Source of the DNA: Rhodomyrtus psidioides | Taxonomy: Eukaryota; Streptophyta; Magnoliopsida; Myrtales; Myrtaceae | Direction of reading: 5' to 3' | Assembly: GCA_021437785.1 (NCBI GenBank) | Contig: JAILYB010000101.1 | Coordinates: 620,001 to 684,000, forward strand | DNA length: 64,000 bases | Shown: positions 35,040 through 47,484 of the stretch, one piece after another | How positions within the stretch are numbered: the stretch's first letter is position 1 | Layout of the letters: each line of letters opens with the position of its first letter | Made by a program: the position numbers and the translations under genes | Notes under the pieces: model-generated | The model's database searches: none | Seen by the model: only the letters and a program-made list of their open reading frames with translations | Told to the model about the DNA's origin: nothing

Positions 35040-36018
35040 CCTTTGTTGCGCTGATTTCTGAAATTTCCTTCGGATTCTTTCGTGTATCATTTTAGTAATG
35101 AAGGGAGATAAGGAGGGAAAAAAAAAAACGGCCACATGTAAATTGAGCCCTCGAATACTCTTTCGAGATATTGTGTCGTTGATCTTCGAAAATCAACCCT
35201 TTTTCATTCGATCTGGTACCATATAGTTCTAGAGATTCGACCCAATACTATGTATACCTTATAAATCCCATATTCGTGTGAGAGAAGTTGGTCGTGGAAG
35301 GTACTTGTCTTAGATTAAAGAGAAAGCTGCTAATTGCGTGGAAGGAAAACGCTGGGAACTTGTTTCAGAATTCACTAGAGAGCAGTGTATTGGACGGACT
35401 TACGCTACATGGGGAGGTGATGCGAGAACCGAGAAAGTGGGCCCTTCTGATGAAAATGAGTTGGTGGGCCTCCGACGAAATAAAATAAATAAATAAAAAA
35501 AGATTGCTTAAAATGGGCCGGTCGACAGTAACTTGTTACCACAAGGCCCAGAACCTTTGACTCGAATGGCGAATGAAGGTATTTTCTCGGCTGCGACCGC
35601 ACTTCAATCAATCAATTGCGTCAATGGAAGATATTCCGAGGATGTGATCTATTGCTCATTACGCTATGATTTTTACCGCGCGTGAATTGGAGAAAGAGCA
35701 GCCCCGAACGGATGGATCGAGATGTGATCGTCCGAGCGATTTAAGCTGGATTCGTCCCGCTTTGCAAATCGTTGTTTTCGGCTCGAGATTATGGAGTAGT
35801 TTTTGACAAGCCGTTTAATGTTAATTTCGACCGAACCCATCGGTGTAGCCTCTCCAGTGTATTGGCAGACCATCGGTCCCTTTGCACGACTGTGTGGCCA
35901 AGACTCAAATACTTGTCAAGCAAAGTGCATCCCTCTCTCTTGAGATTCCAGTCCGTGGGCTTGTTGAAGACAGAGAAATAAAAAGAAAAAAACTATCCAA
36001 AAAAGTCCTGAATGTATG
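35040..36018. other. Gene-free stretch
   Basis: Only short ORFs of 60-70 codons on both strands with no recognisable domain. No repeat boundary found. Confidence 0.4.
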
Positions 36019-36019
36019 T

Positions 36020-36346
36020 AGGGGTATCAATGGGCCAGGTCTCGGCCCAACCCGAGCCGTCCCGAACTGAGCAGTAGCTGTGCTCGGGCCGGCCCGAACT
36101 GGGCAGGGCAGGGCCGGGCCGAAATGTTTTTTTCTTTCGTTTTTTATTTTTATTTTTTTGAATCAAAATCAATTAACAAACTCATCAAATGAAAAAATAT
36201 AAAAATAAATTTAATTTAAAAGAAAAAATGAGTATTAAAAAAAGTTGGGCAACGGGCCGGCCCGAGTACCAGACCCGGCCCGAAAATTCAAGAAAAATTT
36301 CGGGGCCAGGTCGGCCCACCCGGCACGGGTACATTTGACACCCCTA
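36020..36346. mobile_element. hAT-type MITE
   Basis: It begins AGGGGTATCAATGGGCC and ends TTTGACACCCCT, imperfect inverted termini. The body is rich in CGGGCCGGCCCGA words on both sides of an AT-rich centre. Flanks ATGTATGT (36012-36019) and ATGTACAT (36347-36354) match at six of eight positions, a plausible decayed 8-bp duplication. Confidence 0.6.
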
Positions 36347-38640
36347 ATGTACATCGGTCAATTCGATCTTAGACTTTTCAATTATGCCGGTTTAGTTTCA
36401 AATTTTTTGGCAATTTGTCAATATTATTTTTCCAACTAATTTGGACCGAAAAATCGTTAAGTGTCTTATGTGGCACACAGATGTCGACATGGACAAATTT
36501 TTTTAATTTTTTTTTCATTTTAAACTACGGGCGGGGATCGCTGCCAGACCCTTGCCAATAGTTAGAGCCGAATGCGCCATGTAGGCCATAGCGTTCACGT
36601 TAGCGATTGTCAGTCAAATTTGGCAAGAAATACTATATTGATAAATTATCGAACGGATTATGACTAATGGCACAATTGAAAGGTTTATCATTGTATTAAC
36701 ATCAGTACAATAAATTTACTATTAACATTCGTATAATAGATTTATGAATTTTTTGATTTTTGGAAAATAGGAATTTTCATGATCCATATGAATTTAGGAG
36801 ATGCATGAGTAATAGTTTCAGGAACTGTACATCGAGAAGATAGACCAACAGAATCTCATCCACATTAAATAGGACACGTGCCCCCATTTTTGCTCGCGTT
36901 ATGACAAATCTTAATCTCTCGATGAGACAAGCGGCGTATAGAAATTGTAGAGCACGCATTTTGTTCTTGTTTTTGTTTTTTTTTTTGCCTTAAATAGCAA
37001 CATTTGATAGTGTCAAATTTAGTCCCCTTGTCATGGGAGGCTTAGAGGCTAGGTTATACTCCCCTAGTAACCGAACAAATCAAGAGAACAACGGTTAGAA
37101 AAAGAAAGACATTGTGAATCACCAAGTCACGATTTCTCACTGATTGAGAGAATCTAATGCATCATATCATGGATGAATTGCACATGCCCCCCCACAATCA
37201 GTAAATAATGTTTCGTGTCGTTTTCAGATAAGGGTCTTATGCAGTCGATGTTAACATTTATATCGAAGCCGGAAGTTCACAGCCCGATTTCTCAACCCCT
37301 TCGCCTTTCTTCCGTCTTATCATACTAGAAAGCCCTCATGTGTATAAGAACTAAGAAGCATGTAAGACCCAACAGCCGCACGTGGAATCTGACAAACGGC
37401 GTAGTTGCATGCGCGAAATAAAAGCCAAGGCGGGACCGGACTCCGATGCTATGTTAGGAAATCCAATCTAAATGCTTAAATCGATAGGTGGAACTAGACA
37501 ACGAGAACATAAAATAGTGTATAAACTTCATAGCCCATGTTTTGCAACTTCATTAGACAAAACAACTCCCATTTTCGAGCGCTGTGCGGGAATTTGTAGT
37601 GGGATTTAGGATCGCATTTACGTGGGGACGGTGGGGGGACCCATGAAAACACCAGTATCAGTATCACGGGTATGTAAGAGCTTTCTTAAATCAACATAAC
37701 ATGAAAAAGTAAATTAAATGAATGGACAATTATGAAATGACCTATTGAATAGCAACCTATAATCACAATAACTTTAGTGGGACCAACATTTAAAATGGCT
37801 TCGGTCTTTATCAACCACCGGCGGGGACGGCGGCGACGGCCCTAGTTGTCACGATTCGCAGATCGCCATTAAATCAATTTCCCATGCGGGATGCGCAGAG
37901 TAGATATTCCACTTACCGGACCAACTTCATATACGCCGGAATTATATTGGGGGGCCTTAAAAATTTTGTACCGACTCCATTACAAATTGAAGATTGTCGA
38001 TTACGAGACCACGCTGATGATTGGTTTTCTTGACATTCCCAATTTTATTTCCCTCGTTTTCGGAATTAACGGGCCGAGCAATTGTGCGTTTTTATTTTTA
38101 TTTTTATTTTTAGGGTTAGGGTTAACGTTACAACAACAACAACAACAAAAAACACTCAAGCTGGTACACCTGTGATAAACATATCTCAAACTATTCTTTT
38201 GATCACAAAAAATTTCAAACCGGTACGCCTGCGACGAATTTACCTTGGACTATTTTTTTTTTTATTACAAAAAATCTCAAATTGGTATATTTATGACAAT
38301 TTTATTCCAAACTGATACAACTCCGACAAACAGTGGGTAAAAACCCCAAATTGATATACCCATCAACTGCTACATGTCATCCAACTCAACAATTTGACGG
38401 TAAAATTTAACGGAAACTAATGGAGAGTAAATTTGTCACATGCGTACTAGTTTGGAGTTTTTATGGTAAAAAATAGTTTGTGGCAAATTTATCACAGATG
38501 TGCCAGTTTATAATTTTTATAGTCCAAAAAATAGTTTGAGATAAATTTATCGCAAGCGTGTCACTTTGAGATTTTTTATGCTCATAAAATAGTTTAGAGT
38601 AAATTTATCGCAAATGTATCGGTTTTGAAGTTTTAAAAAA
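36347..38640. other. Gene-free repeat-rich stretch
   Basis: 36355-36700 is a member of the long-inverted-repeat family (GGTCAATTCGATCTTAGAC ... GGCACAATTGAAAGG) with a small GC-rich centre. 38160-38640 holds another family with a repeated phrase (CGCAA/CACAG..TGT....GTTT.GA.TTTTTATG at about 60-bp spacing) and inverted counterparts. 37260-37800 has only unidentified low-copy-looking sequence. Confidence 0.4.
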
Positions 38641-39683
38641 GAAATGATTGGGGAGAATAAACTAAAAAATGTATTAAAAAAGAAAAATAGAGAATCATTC
38701 TCTCTTCTAGCTCACACATATTTTACAAAATTCCACAATAGCCAGAATCTCCGGCCTCCATGCCGACAAAGATTTGATCGCCTCTCGACGCCGCCATTTC
38801 TCACCAAAGCCACAAGCCCTCGGTGTCTCCGGCAAGTGTAACGATACTCCGGAGGCAAGCAGCTGTTCCGGTGAGTACTAAATTTTCCCAGCATCCCTCG
38901 TTGCCATCCCTATCTCGAGTTACCGCTAGAAGCCCGTTGTCCCTCCTCCTTGCTCGGTCGGTGATTGAGTCTTGCATGTTCTTGCTATCATTCAGTGCTC
39001 GTTGTTCAGAAACCACGGGTTACACTAGAACGTCAAAGAATCGGACCGCACTGGTCGATCGGGTTCAATCTAGATATTTCACTCTGTGGATGGTATCGGA
39101 TCGAAAATTGATCACCTAGTTAGAAACTTACTAAATCTTGTAGAGTGGGAGAATAGCGGTAAATAGCCTTTAAAAGTTTATCAGCTTTTTTTTCCTTGCA
39201 TTTCAGTATCCTGTTTCCTAAAACTCGAGTGGACAAATAGCATTAATGATCTCTGTGTTAGTGCAAGAAAGGGGAATCTTGCTGTGGAACGGTAAAATAT
39301 TGAATCTTGATAACTGCCGATGTGGGATGCCCTTTTGACTATTAAAACAAGAGACTCGGATTTGGAATAAGCAAAAGTCGCAATATCATCAGTGAGGAGT
39401 TGAAGACCAGTATCGTCGCGGAAACAAAGTCTTGGCCGGGTCGAGAAAGCATAGGGACCAAATTGCATAATTTGCAGTACATCATGTGTCACGTGTTGAT
39501 TATGACTGGACAGCTTCCGGCATTATCAATTGTGAACGAATATTTGGCGGAAAGACTCGAATCGTTGTCCGAGAACGATTGGACGAGTAGGATTATGATC
39601 GATAAACTGTAAGGATCAAAAGTGATATTCCTAAAATTTCAGTGTGACCGGAAATGAATTTCCCAAACTCCAAAACAAATAGG
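38641..39683. other. Unidentified stretch with short ORFs
   Basis: Plus ORFs at 38823-39119 and 39400-39612 (98 and 70 codons) have no domain I recognise, and neither has a splice context that I can defend. No gene called. Confidence 0.35.
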
Positions 39684-39889
39684 AATGGACTCACTCACGG
39701 GTAACTCAGTTGGTTAGGACGCACTTGAGATTGTATGGTCAGGCGCACTGGTCCCAGGTTCGATTCCCCATCTGAACACTTGTGATTTAAGTAGGGGGCC
39801 ATGGCTGTGGGTTGCTGTGCTAGTCTCCCTCGATGAATAGTCGAGGTGCGCGCAAATTGATCCAGACATCTTGGTTATAAAAAAAAAAT
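39684..39889 (+). mobile_element. tRNA-derived SINE with 10-bp target duplication
   Basis: The head contains an A box-like TAACTCAGTTGGTTAGG (39712-39728) and a B box GGTTCGATTCC (39760). The tail is a run of A at 39879-39888. AACAAATAGG flanks it at 39674-39683 and 39890-39899. Its sequence differs from the minus-strand SINE at 34820, so it belongs to another family. Confidence 0.88.
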
Positions 39890-39899
39890 AACAAATAGG

Positions 39900-41052
39900 C
39901 AACGGATTTCTGAGTATTAGCAGGTTAAAATATAAAAGAAAAAAAAGGTTCACGATAGCCAGGTCAGGTTCGGAGCCCGAAGCAAGAGGGTAGCCTACGT
40001 GGAATTATCATTGGCTCCTATGTTGCAATAGAAAGAATCACAAACGACAAACAGAAGCGCAATCCGTACCTAAGGATCTACTGTCTGAACGGCTACGAGC
40101 CTAGGACTAGGTCCTTTGCGTGGATGCAAGCTGTCCTAGCCAGCCAAAACCAGCCCTCACACGTGTGTCTCGCGTTGATAACATTTTGAAGAAGATCGAC
40201 CGGGTCAGTCTCCCGTTTTTACCCAAGCGGGTTAAAAAAAAAAAAGATAAATCGTGCTCAGACCTTGAATTTCCCAAAGTAGGGTGACCTCGCTAGTCTC
40301 TGGTAAATTTTTTTTTTCTCGTCAGCATATAACACGACATATTAGTGGGAAATGCAAAATTTTCAAATTGTGGGCACACGAGTATTGTTATTGCAATAGT
40401 GTATATGCAGTGAGTACCAATCAATAAGAGAGTGATAATTCATTCGATTTGGGAATATGGAAACTTTTGAAAAGTCAGGATACAAATGTAGGTGGGAGGG
40501 CTGGCCACATGTGGCACCCGCCAAGTTGCCGGTGGGGCATCGACAATGGCCGGCGACTCTCGACAGGACACGAGGGCCTAAGTTATTTCTTTTATTTGTA
40601 TTTTTAAAGTTTTAACCTTTTTTTTTCCAATTTTCCATTTCTTTCATTATTATTTTTTTTTGTATTTTTTCACCCGATTTAATTAAGATTGTGCAAAATG
40701 AAAAGCATACCATGTGGCTTTCAATGGCGGCTTGCCCAACCCTTTTTGGGCACTACTAGTGGCCAGTTATCGCTCGAGACCAGCCACCGCGAAAAGGAAA
40801 GAAAAAAAATAAAAAATAAAAAGTAAAGGTCAAAAAATCCCTTGGCCAGTTTGTGAGGTCAAACCCTTTTTGTTTAGACTGATATGGCTACTTCAGGCCC
40901 TTTCTTAAAATAATATCCACGTCATGTCTTTATTTTAGAAAATGAGAACACTTAAGGCCTTTATTTGAAATTTTTTTCTTAAATCGAAATGAAAAGTGGA
41001 GATGCTTTGTGAAAAATTTCCTGGTACTATATAATATTGTTTTAGCAAAGCT
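39900..41052. other. Gene-free stretch
   Basis: 40500-40580 and 40720-40800 are GC-rich GGCCGGCGAC-type islands in AT-rich DNA. 40840-40980 matches 28085-28215 of the PHT1 intron, so a shared non-autonomous element covers part of this stretch. No gene. Confidence 0.4.
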
Positions 41053-41489
41053 TTAGGGCACGAATGATAATCATTCGATCTTTAGTAGCTATTTCTGGTC
41101 AAAAATAGATTTTTATATTTCTCGACCAAGTTTATGAGAAGAGAAATGCATTTAATAATGACACAAAATTTATGTTCCCATAACAGAAATTAGTGTGATA
41201 ACAGCATAAATTTTATATGGATGCTAGCGGCGAGCTTTGGCAGTTGGCCGACGACCAAGGACGCGAGAGAGAGCGAGTGATGAGAAGAATTTATATTTCT
41301 ATTTGTGTTTCAGAAATAAATAAAAAAACAGAAAATTTGTACTTTTTATTTCTATTCTAAATCTATTTCTGAGCTAAAAGTTTTGCCCGTAAATAGAAAA
41401 ATGAAATTATTTATCAAACGGATTTATATTCCGAACCTATTTTCGAAAAAAAAAATAGAAAAACATAAAAACATAATGATTACCCTTAA
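41053..41489. mobile_element. MITE with imperfect inverted termini
   Basis: The left end TTAGGGCACGAATGATAATCATT and right end ATAATGATTACCCTTAA are inverted imperfectly. Arms pair further (TATTTCTGGTCAAAAATAG with CTATTTCTGAGC). A short GC-rich core at 41222-41275 (GGCGAGC, GCCGACGACC) is the same layout as 15455-15850 and 13813 onward. Confidence 0.55.
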
Positions 41490-42479
41490 TGTATGTTCGA
41501 ATAGTTGGGTTCAATTTCACCCCTAGGTCTTGCAACGACTTGTACAAAGCGACATGAATGACGCCTGCTTCCGTTAGGTAATTCGACATTCGAAATCCTG
41601 CACAAGATCATATCTAGTTACTCCTTCAGCTTGACCAACCCGACCCATTCGAAGAGGCGATGCCAAAACGATCGCCTTCTCGCGTCGCTTGGGCACGACG
41701 CGAACATGACCGTAAAAGCACGCTCGTGGTGCATTAGATCGAATTGGCCCCTTCAGATCACGCACGCTCGTGAACCAATTTCTTTCTACCAGTCTCCGGA
41801 CAAAGACGATGAAAGGCATACAAGAAACGTCGTTGTCCTCGAGCAGACTATTGGAGCAGGGTCGGTGGCTATTTTATCTTCGAGTCCTGCCACTCCACAC
41901 AAAGTCGACTGTGTACGTCCCCTGACGACGACCGGCCCTCCTCCGCCTTCATTTATTGATTCTCACTTTGTTCCACCTACCCATCACACCCACATTCATT
42001 TCCTCCTCCTCCAAACCCTGGCATTGGCAACTCCCTTGTACCGTCTCTTTGTCTCCAAGAGTCCCGTTGTATTGTGAATGTGAAACATTACGAAAAGCGC
42101 TTTGTTAGTATATCAATCTTTGAGTCACTGCGAGAGCAAGACATGCTGAGAGCCATAAATTTTTTCCAAGAGAATTGATTTCCAGACAGTATTGTCAAGG
42201 ACGGTACAATCTCAACCGTAAATCTACACACCATCACCAAACTCATGATTTTAGAAAACACACATGTATTTCACATAAGGCGGCTTCTGCCGATTACAAC
42301 GCATTCGGTTGCCTTTTATAGGCTTACAACACTTCAACAGGACTTCTTAAAAGTGGAGTGGTTATGCATTTCTACAGGGATGAATCTTCCACTTTTGTAA
42401 GCACAAATGAAGCGCTTACCTTTGATTTTTTCAAGGAGAATGGCTGCCTAATATTTGTCACTAGCATCGATTTGAAAAA
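41490..42479. other. Stretch before the pararetroviral fragment
   Basis: A plus ORF at 41631-42077 (148 codons) has no recognisable domain and unusual composition, so it is not called as a gene. From about 42310, broken text is compatible with the region before an RT core, with stops in all frames. Confidence 0.35.
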
Positions 42480-42830
42480 TTCAAGATGACAAATTCCCTT
42501 TGCCTCACAAAAATTCCTTGTTTGGTAGCCTAGCCCAGGTTAAGATCTATTCAAAATTCGACTTGAAAGCAGGTTTTTGGCAAATTGGAATTCATCCTGA
42601 TGACCATCCTAAAACTGGTTTCTGCATTCCAAACCAGCATTTTCAATGGACAGTTGTCCGCTTTGGTCTTAAAATAGCCCCATCCATTTTTCAAAAAGTC
42701 ATGTGTAGAATTTTCCAACCCATTCTCCCACATGCCCATATTTACATTGATGACATTCTCCTCTACAACATTCTCCTCTACAGTCCTGATGAAGAATCCC
42801 ATTGCAAACTGGGAAAGCACTGTTCATGTA
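42480..42830 (+). pseudogene. Endogenous caulimovirid-like reverse transcriptase fragment
   Basis: An open block of about 110 codons reads like the RT palm of plant pararetroviruses (or a close gypsy relative): FDLKAGFWQIGIHPDD, KTGFCIPN, FGLKIAPSIFQKVM and the active-site strand YIDDILLY. After the active site the text duplicates (ILLYNILLYSPDEE), then turns into low-complexity CTGTAGCAG words. Movement, coat and RNase H parts are absent, and upstream sequence is full of stops. It is a dead genomic relic, not an active virus. The choice between caulimovirid and gypsy rests on motif style only. Confidence 0.7.
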
Positions 42831-42890
42831 CTGTAGCAAGTTACTGTAGCAGTGACACTGTAACAGTACTATAGCAGTACTGTTCACCCG
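42826..42890. repeat. Low-complexity CTGTAGCA-type cluster
   Basis: Several near-repeats of TACTGTAGCA and CACTGTAACAGTA at 8-12 bp spacing, able to pair with each other. A similar cluster (CTATAGTAACCGCG, GCTACAGTACC) is at 10484-10535 in the copia leader. Confidence 0.7.
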
Positions 42891-43065
42891 AAGACTTTTT
42901 TCAGTTAAAAGCCTCATTGACTGAGAGATTTTATGGTGATCAGAAACAACTTACAGTACTATAAGATCGACAGACTAGCATGCTAGTTTTCAATTCTTAA
43001 AGAAGTAGACTCCATAACAATTTTTAATTATCTATTGTTATTTTTGTGGTCCAAAATAAACTGTT

Positions 43066-43556
43066 GATCTTAAGTTATTTAAGGACAACCACTTAATCAT
43101 TTCTGCTAGTAAAAAGAAAAGAAATGAACAAAAAACGGGAGATTTAAGCTCATTTTTCTCACATAGACCCTGATAAAGCGAGACCACATTCATCAAAGTC
43201 ATATGTCTTATGGAACGCGCGTGTGGAGGACAACCTAAGACTCCCCTAAATGGACAATTGTGATACCCCCAGTGTGGTAGACCCAGATTCCTTTCTCTAT
43301 TCAAGACAGGCCGTTAATCTCACAGTGAATTAAGTACAGCTGCTTAATCATGTGTTAGGAAGAATAAAATAAAACAAGAGATTAAAGCATGATTTTCTTG
43401 CACAAACCTGCATAAAATGATACCAGGTTCATCAAAGTCATCCCTCCTTATGGAACGGACGTGTGGCCCACGACGTAAGACTCCCTAAATGGACGGTCAT
43501 GATACACTCGGTGTGTTAGACCTGGGTTCGTTGCCCCCATTCAAAAAAAAAAAAAG
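43066..43556. repeat. Two tandem diverged copies of a unit of about 240 bp ending in poly(A)
   Basis: The phrases CATCAAAGTCAT, TTATGGAACG.(G)CGTGTGG and CTAAATGGAC occur near 43191-43255 and again near 43430-43495, about 239 bp apart. The second copy ends GACCTGGGTTCGTTGCCCCC plus a run of A at 43543-43556. The GGTTCG word and tail suggest a SINE-like unit, but no head or target duplication was fixed. Confidence 0.55.
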
Positions 43557-46500
43557 CGATAAGAACATTAACAACGGTAACCATGACGATCTAGCTTAGT
43601 ATGTGCGATGGGGCGAGCTAATCGGCATTTTTTTTTTTTTGGTCGAAATCTCATCGGCAGTTTCAAAAGCTTTGAAATTACATAGTCCCACGACCAATGT
43701 GCACACATCGTGTCCCACGACACTTGTTTCTTATGCGGATTATTATAGAACCGGGCGAAGGAGATAAGGACGGGTGTGAACCGGTCGGTCGGCAGAGGGT
43801 TCAGGCTAGCTCTACCCCAAGGGCATTTAAATCGCCACGTTCCAATAATGACAAAGTGCGAAATCAAAGTTTCGACGGCTGCTAGGACCACTATGTCTCC
43901 GGTCGTGGATGCCATGTCGAATTGGTGGGTACAATGTCAATTATTCCGACATACAACCATAGGTGTATAGGACTAATTATTGCGGCTTTTGTATTTATTG
44001 TTGCGGTGCGCCCGACCCTAGGGGCCCTAGGAAATCTATACGTTGTTTGGACGTTCTCCGGAACATCTTCTTGCTATAATTAAGACCTAAGAATGGCAAT
44101 TTATAAGGTTGTTAGGATCTTCATGCCCTCAGTTATTTTCCAGGAGTTCATAAGCTGTCATTACACATTCGATGACTAGTTGTGCGGTCGTGATCTACAG
44201 TATTTTCAAATTTCTTTGTAGGGGAGGGATCGGATGTTAATCAATTCATGGGGTTCAATTAACAAGATTGCGACCCATCGCATTGAATAGGACCCCATGA
44301 CCAAAACTAATTCGTAACCTCTATGCATTTCTACCGCACATTTGTATTTCAATTACGCCTCGCTAGGATTCTTTGGGGGACTAAATTGAGCGGATTTGCT
44401 CTGCCTAGGTTGAGAGGGCATTCGCTAAGCTTTTGCCACATCTCAAGACATTGTTCTTAGCTCGTTCTCGTGTTAATTTATGCTCGTCTAGTGTCGAGCA
44501 TAACATCCAAGGAGTCAATTGGCTCGAAAGTCTTGGGCACAATTTCCCCTTATAAAATTTAACGGTACAAAAGCAAAATGCACGCGAAACGCTAATACAT
44601 CTCTCTAAAAAAAAGGATAATTCGAATTTAAGTCGTACGGAGCAAAGAACTCGTGAAAGAGCAAGGAGTGAAACGAGTAATTAGACTCGAAATGTCGAAA
44701 TTGAATGTGCAACCATCTATTGTAAAAGGGTCGCATCTCACTCGATCCCTACCCCGAGCTGTCGGAACCAGCGATTCACACACGAGTACTGAATCCCACT
44801 TCGACTCATCACCCTTGGTAATAGTAATACCGCACAAACACTACGTGGGTTGAGAAAACGAATCCGTCGGGAAACGCTCGAAAAATCTTGTCCGGGACAA
44901 CAAATCTACAACGGGGGACGCACGTTAAGATTCTCAAGAACCGGCAACGAGTGCAAACGAAGACACAACAGCAGGTCCAGTGACGACTGATGAGAAGATT
45001 CTGATGAAATTTGCGTGATACGTAATCGCAAATTCAGCTACGTAAACTCTTAACTAACTTCATGTGAATTAGCAAATCAAAATGAACCGACGATACAATA
45101 AAACGAAAATGGAAAAACGCAGGGTCGATCGATGATGGACTCGGCAGGTCTCGAGACTAGTGAAAAATTTATTGCCCGTAGCCTCTTTTGCAGAAAGCTA
45201 GGGTTTGTAGGCTGATGCAATATGCAAAGCCCTGTAAATGTTTTTTTTTTTTTAAATTTATTTTTTTCGAGACGTTCTTAATGGGGGGATGGTGGAAAAT
45301 ACCCCAAAAAGAAAAGAAAAAGAGAGATAATCGAGGGACTAGATTCTTGCAGTCGTCTTTTGAACTTTTGTTTTTGAACTTTTTTCTTTTAACTTCGTCA
45401 AGTCGCTGTTGAAGCATGAAGCACTCTTGCAATTATTAAGTGATGATAAACCATACGTGCAACGCCGGCGGAATCAGATTCTGGTATTGATGGTGCACAG
45501 GAAAAGGTCAGATGCATACAGACACTCGCGAAAGCCTCCCTTAACCGTGCAATTTGCTTTCTCCAAAGTAATTTGCATCTCTTTTTAATGATATTGTTTC
45601 AGATAATGCTCATAGAGAGTTAATTATACAACGATGTTCTTGAATGACCGTTATGCTAACGATCTGTTTTGAAAAAGCCCATGTTTATATTATCCCAACA
45701 AAAATTGTTATATTACCTAAAAACTATTATGTTGGCAAAGTCCATGTTTATATTACCCAACGAAAATGTCACTTTTGAATATTTATATTTGTCATGAACA
45801 AAACATACCATTTCTGCAAAGTTTTTTTTTTTTCCTTTTTGGGTTGTGCTGTCAATGTTTTATCAATGAGTTTTTTAAGGTGAAACCAATCTGTAGCAAA
45901 ACTAGAGAAGGATAACTAGAACAATTCCAAAGAAATTCGGAAATTTGATTGAAAGATAACGATTACAAAGACAGATGCCCTAGGATTCCTTTAGGAAATA
46001 GAATTACTTAAAGATAACCTAAGGATAACCAAAAATGAAATATTAAAATCAAGTATAATATAATCAAAAGAGAATTCAAATCGAATATTGCAATTATCTA
46101 ATCTAATCTATATCATAAGTTTCCTAAAATCAAAAAACGCCTAACGCAAACTGACGACGTCGGTTGTACTGCATCAAAAACTATGAACGGAAGATAGGTT
46201 CCGGTACGTAGACCAAATAATACAATGCAAGCAAAAGTTTCTAGATTCATGGAAATATAAAACAACGTATGGTGTTGTTTCCAAAGGATAAATCCGAATG
46301 TCAATTGATTAATTACATACCCATTTATGTACATTTGATATGGGTGTGAACAACTTCTTGTTATTACATTTTGGTCCATTTTTGCCCTTTCTGCTATTTT
46401 TCGTGCGCTATTACTTCCGACTCTGGTGTGCTTCGCCACTCTCGACAGTAGAATTGCTAGAGCCGAAGAAGGGAGGTAGATCAATGATATTTTCCCAGAG

Positions 46501-46634
46501 AAGAACGATATCCTGCAAGCTTTTTGGCCAGCAGCAGACCATAAACAATGAATTGGGTTACATCCCACCGAATGAGAAGAGACTTTGCAGAAGCTCAAAG
46601 ATCTGGCAATCTCGTGAATGACTACAAACAAATG

Positions 46635-46666
<32 letters not shown>

Positions 46667-47381
46667 AAATCAGCTTTTGTCAGAAAAATATATGGTTCTT
46701 CGCTTTGTAGAGAATATGAATTTGGAGTAGTGACCCCTTAAACTACTTTAAGTTGGAGATTTTGTAGTTATGACATGTATCATTTTCTGATCCAAAAGTA
46801 TAAGCAAGACGATATTTTTACGCATGCAGGACCGCGAGTACGCATCGACAAAATTTAATAATTAATAAGGTTAAGATGTGTTGCTATCGTTTTTCACCTT
46901 AACTCTCTTTCCTTTTTCCCTTCTCCTTCCTTCTTTATAGAGCCGCTTATTCTTCTACGATACGTTAGCTAGCTTGTTTATTTAATTGACTACTTACGTT
47001 ACGTATCAACTATTTGGAAGAGATAAATTTACCAGAGCTTCAAGGTAGTCTTTCCCAAGTAGATCAATTTATCTCTAGATAGTTTCATTTTACCCCCGAA
47101 AAACAAAAGAAAAAGAAGCTTAACCCTAAATATTGACATGTCAATAGCACAAGTATTAATAAAAAGGTGGACCGTCAGATCCTGTGAGATTTATTTGAAA
47201 CCCCCATGAAATTAATGGTCCAGATTAAATTTGTAGCATGTACACGCCCGTGCGATCAATTTAATTTTTTTTTTTCACCTAGCTATTACATCATGGATTG
47301 CAAAACACTTCCCTTTCATCTCCCCCTTCTTCCGACCAAAAAAAAAAAAAAATCTCCCCCTTCGATTTCAGTGCTCCTGCC
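43557..47381. other. Long gene-free stretch
   Basis: No gene supported. Minus ORF 43915-43568, plus ORF 44653-44853 and the ORFs of both strands at 46113-46631 show no domain. 44200-45060 is less AT-rich and evenly mixed, perhaps an old LTR, but without termini. A GT/TA microsatellite lies at 46637-46667. 46900-47380 is the upstream region of the NAC gene. Confidence 0.4.
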
Positions 47382-47388
47382 TATATAA
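47382..47388 (+). promoter_or_regulatory. TATA box of the NAC gene
   Basis: TATATAA about 97 bp upstream of the first ATG (47485) with a CT-rich leader between. Good position for the core promoter. Confidence 0.65.
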
Positions 47389-47484
47389 CTCCCCGAGAAA
47401 CCCACCATCTTTTCCCGTTCATTCATTCATCCAAGAAATCTCTCTCTTCTCCCGATCTCGAACACGCTCACGCAGAGAGTCGGC

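Noticed and set aside
41631..42077. A 148-codon plus-strand frame
   Set aside because: No recognisable domain or homolog; composition unlike the real genes here.
46113..46631. A 172-codon minus frame and overlapping 93-codon plus frame
   Set aside because: No domain, low-complexity neighbourhood, no splice or promoter support.
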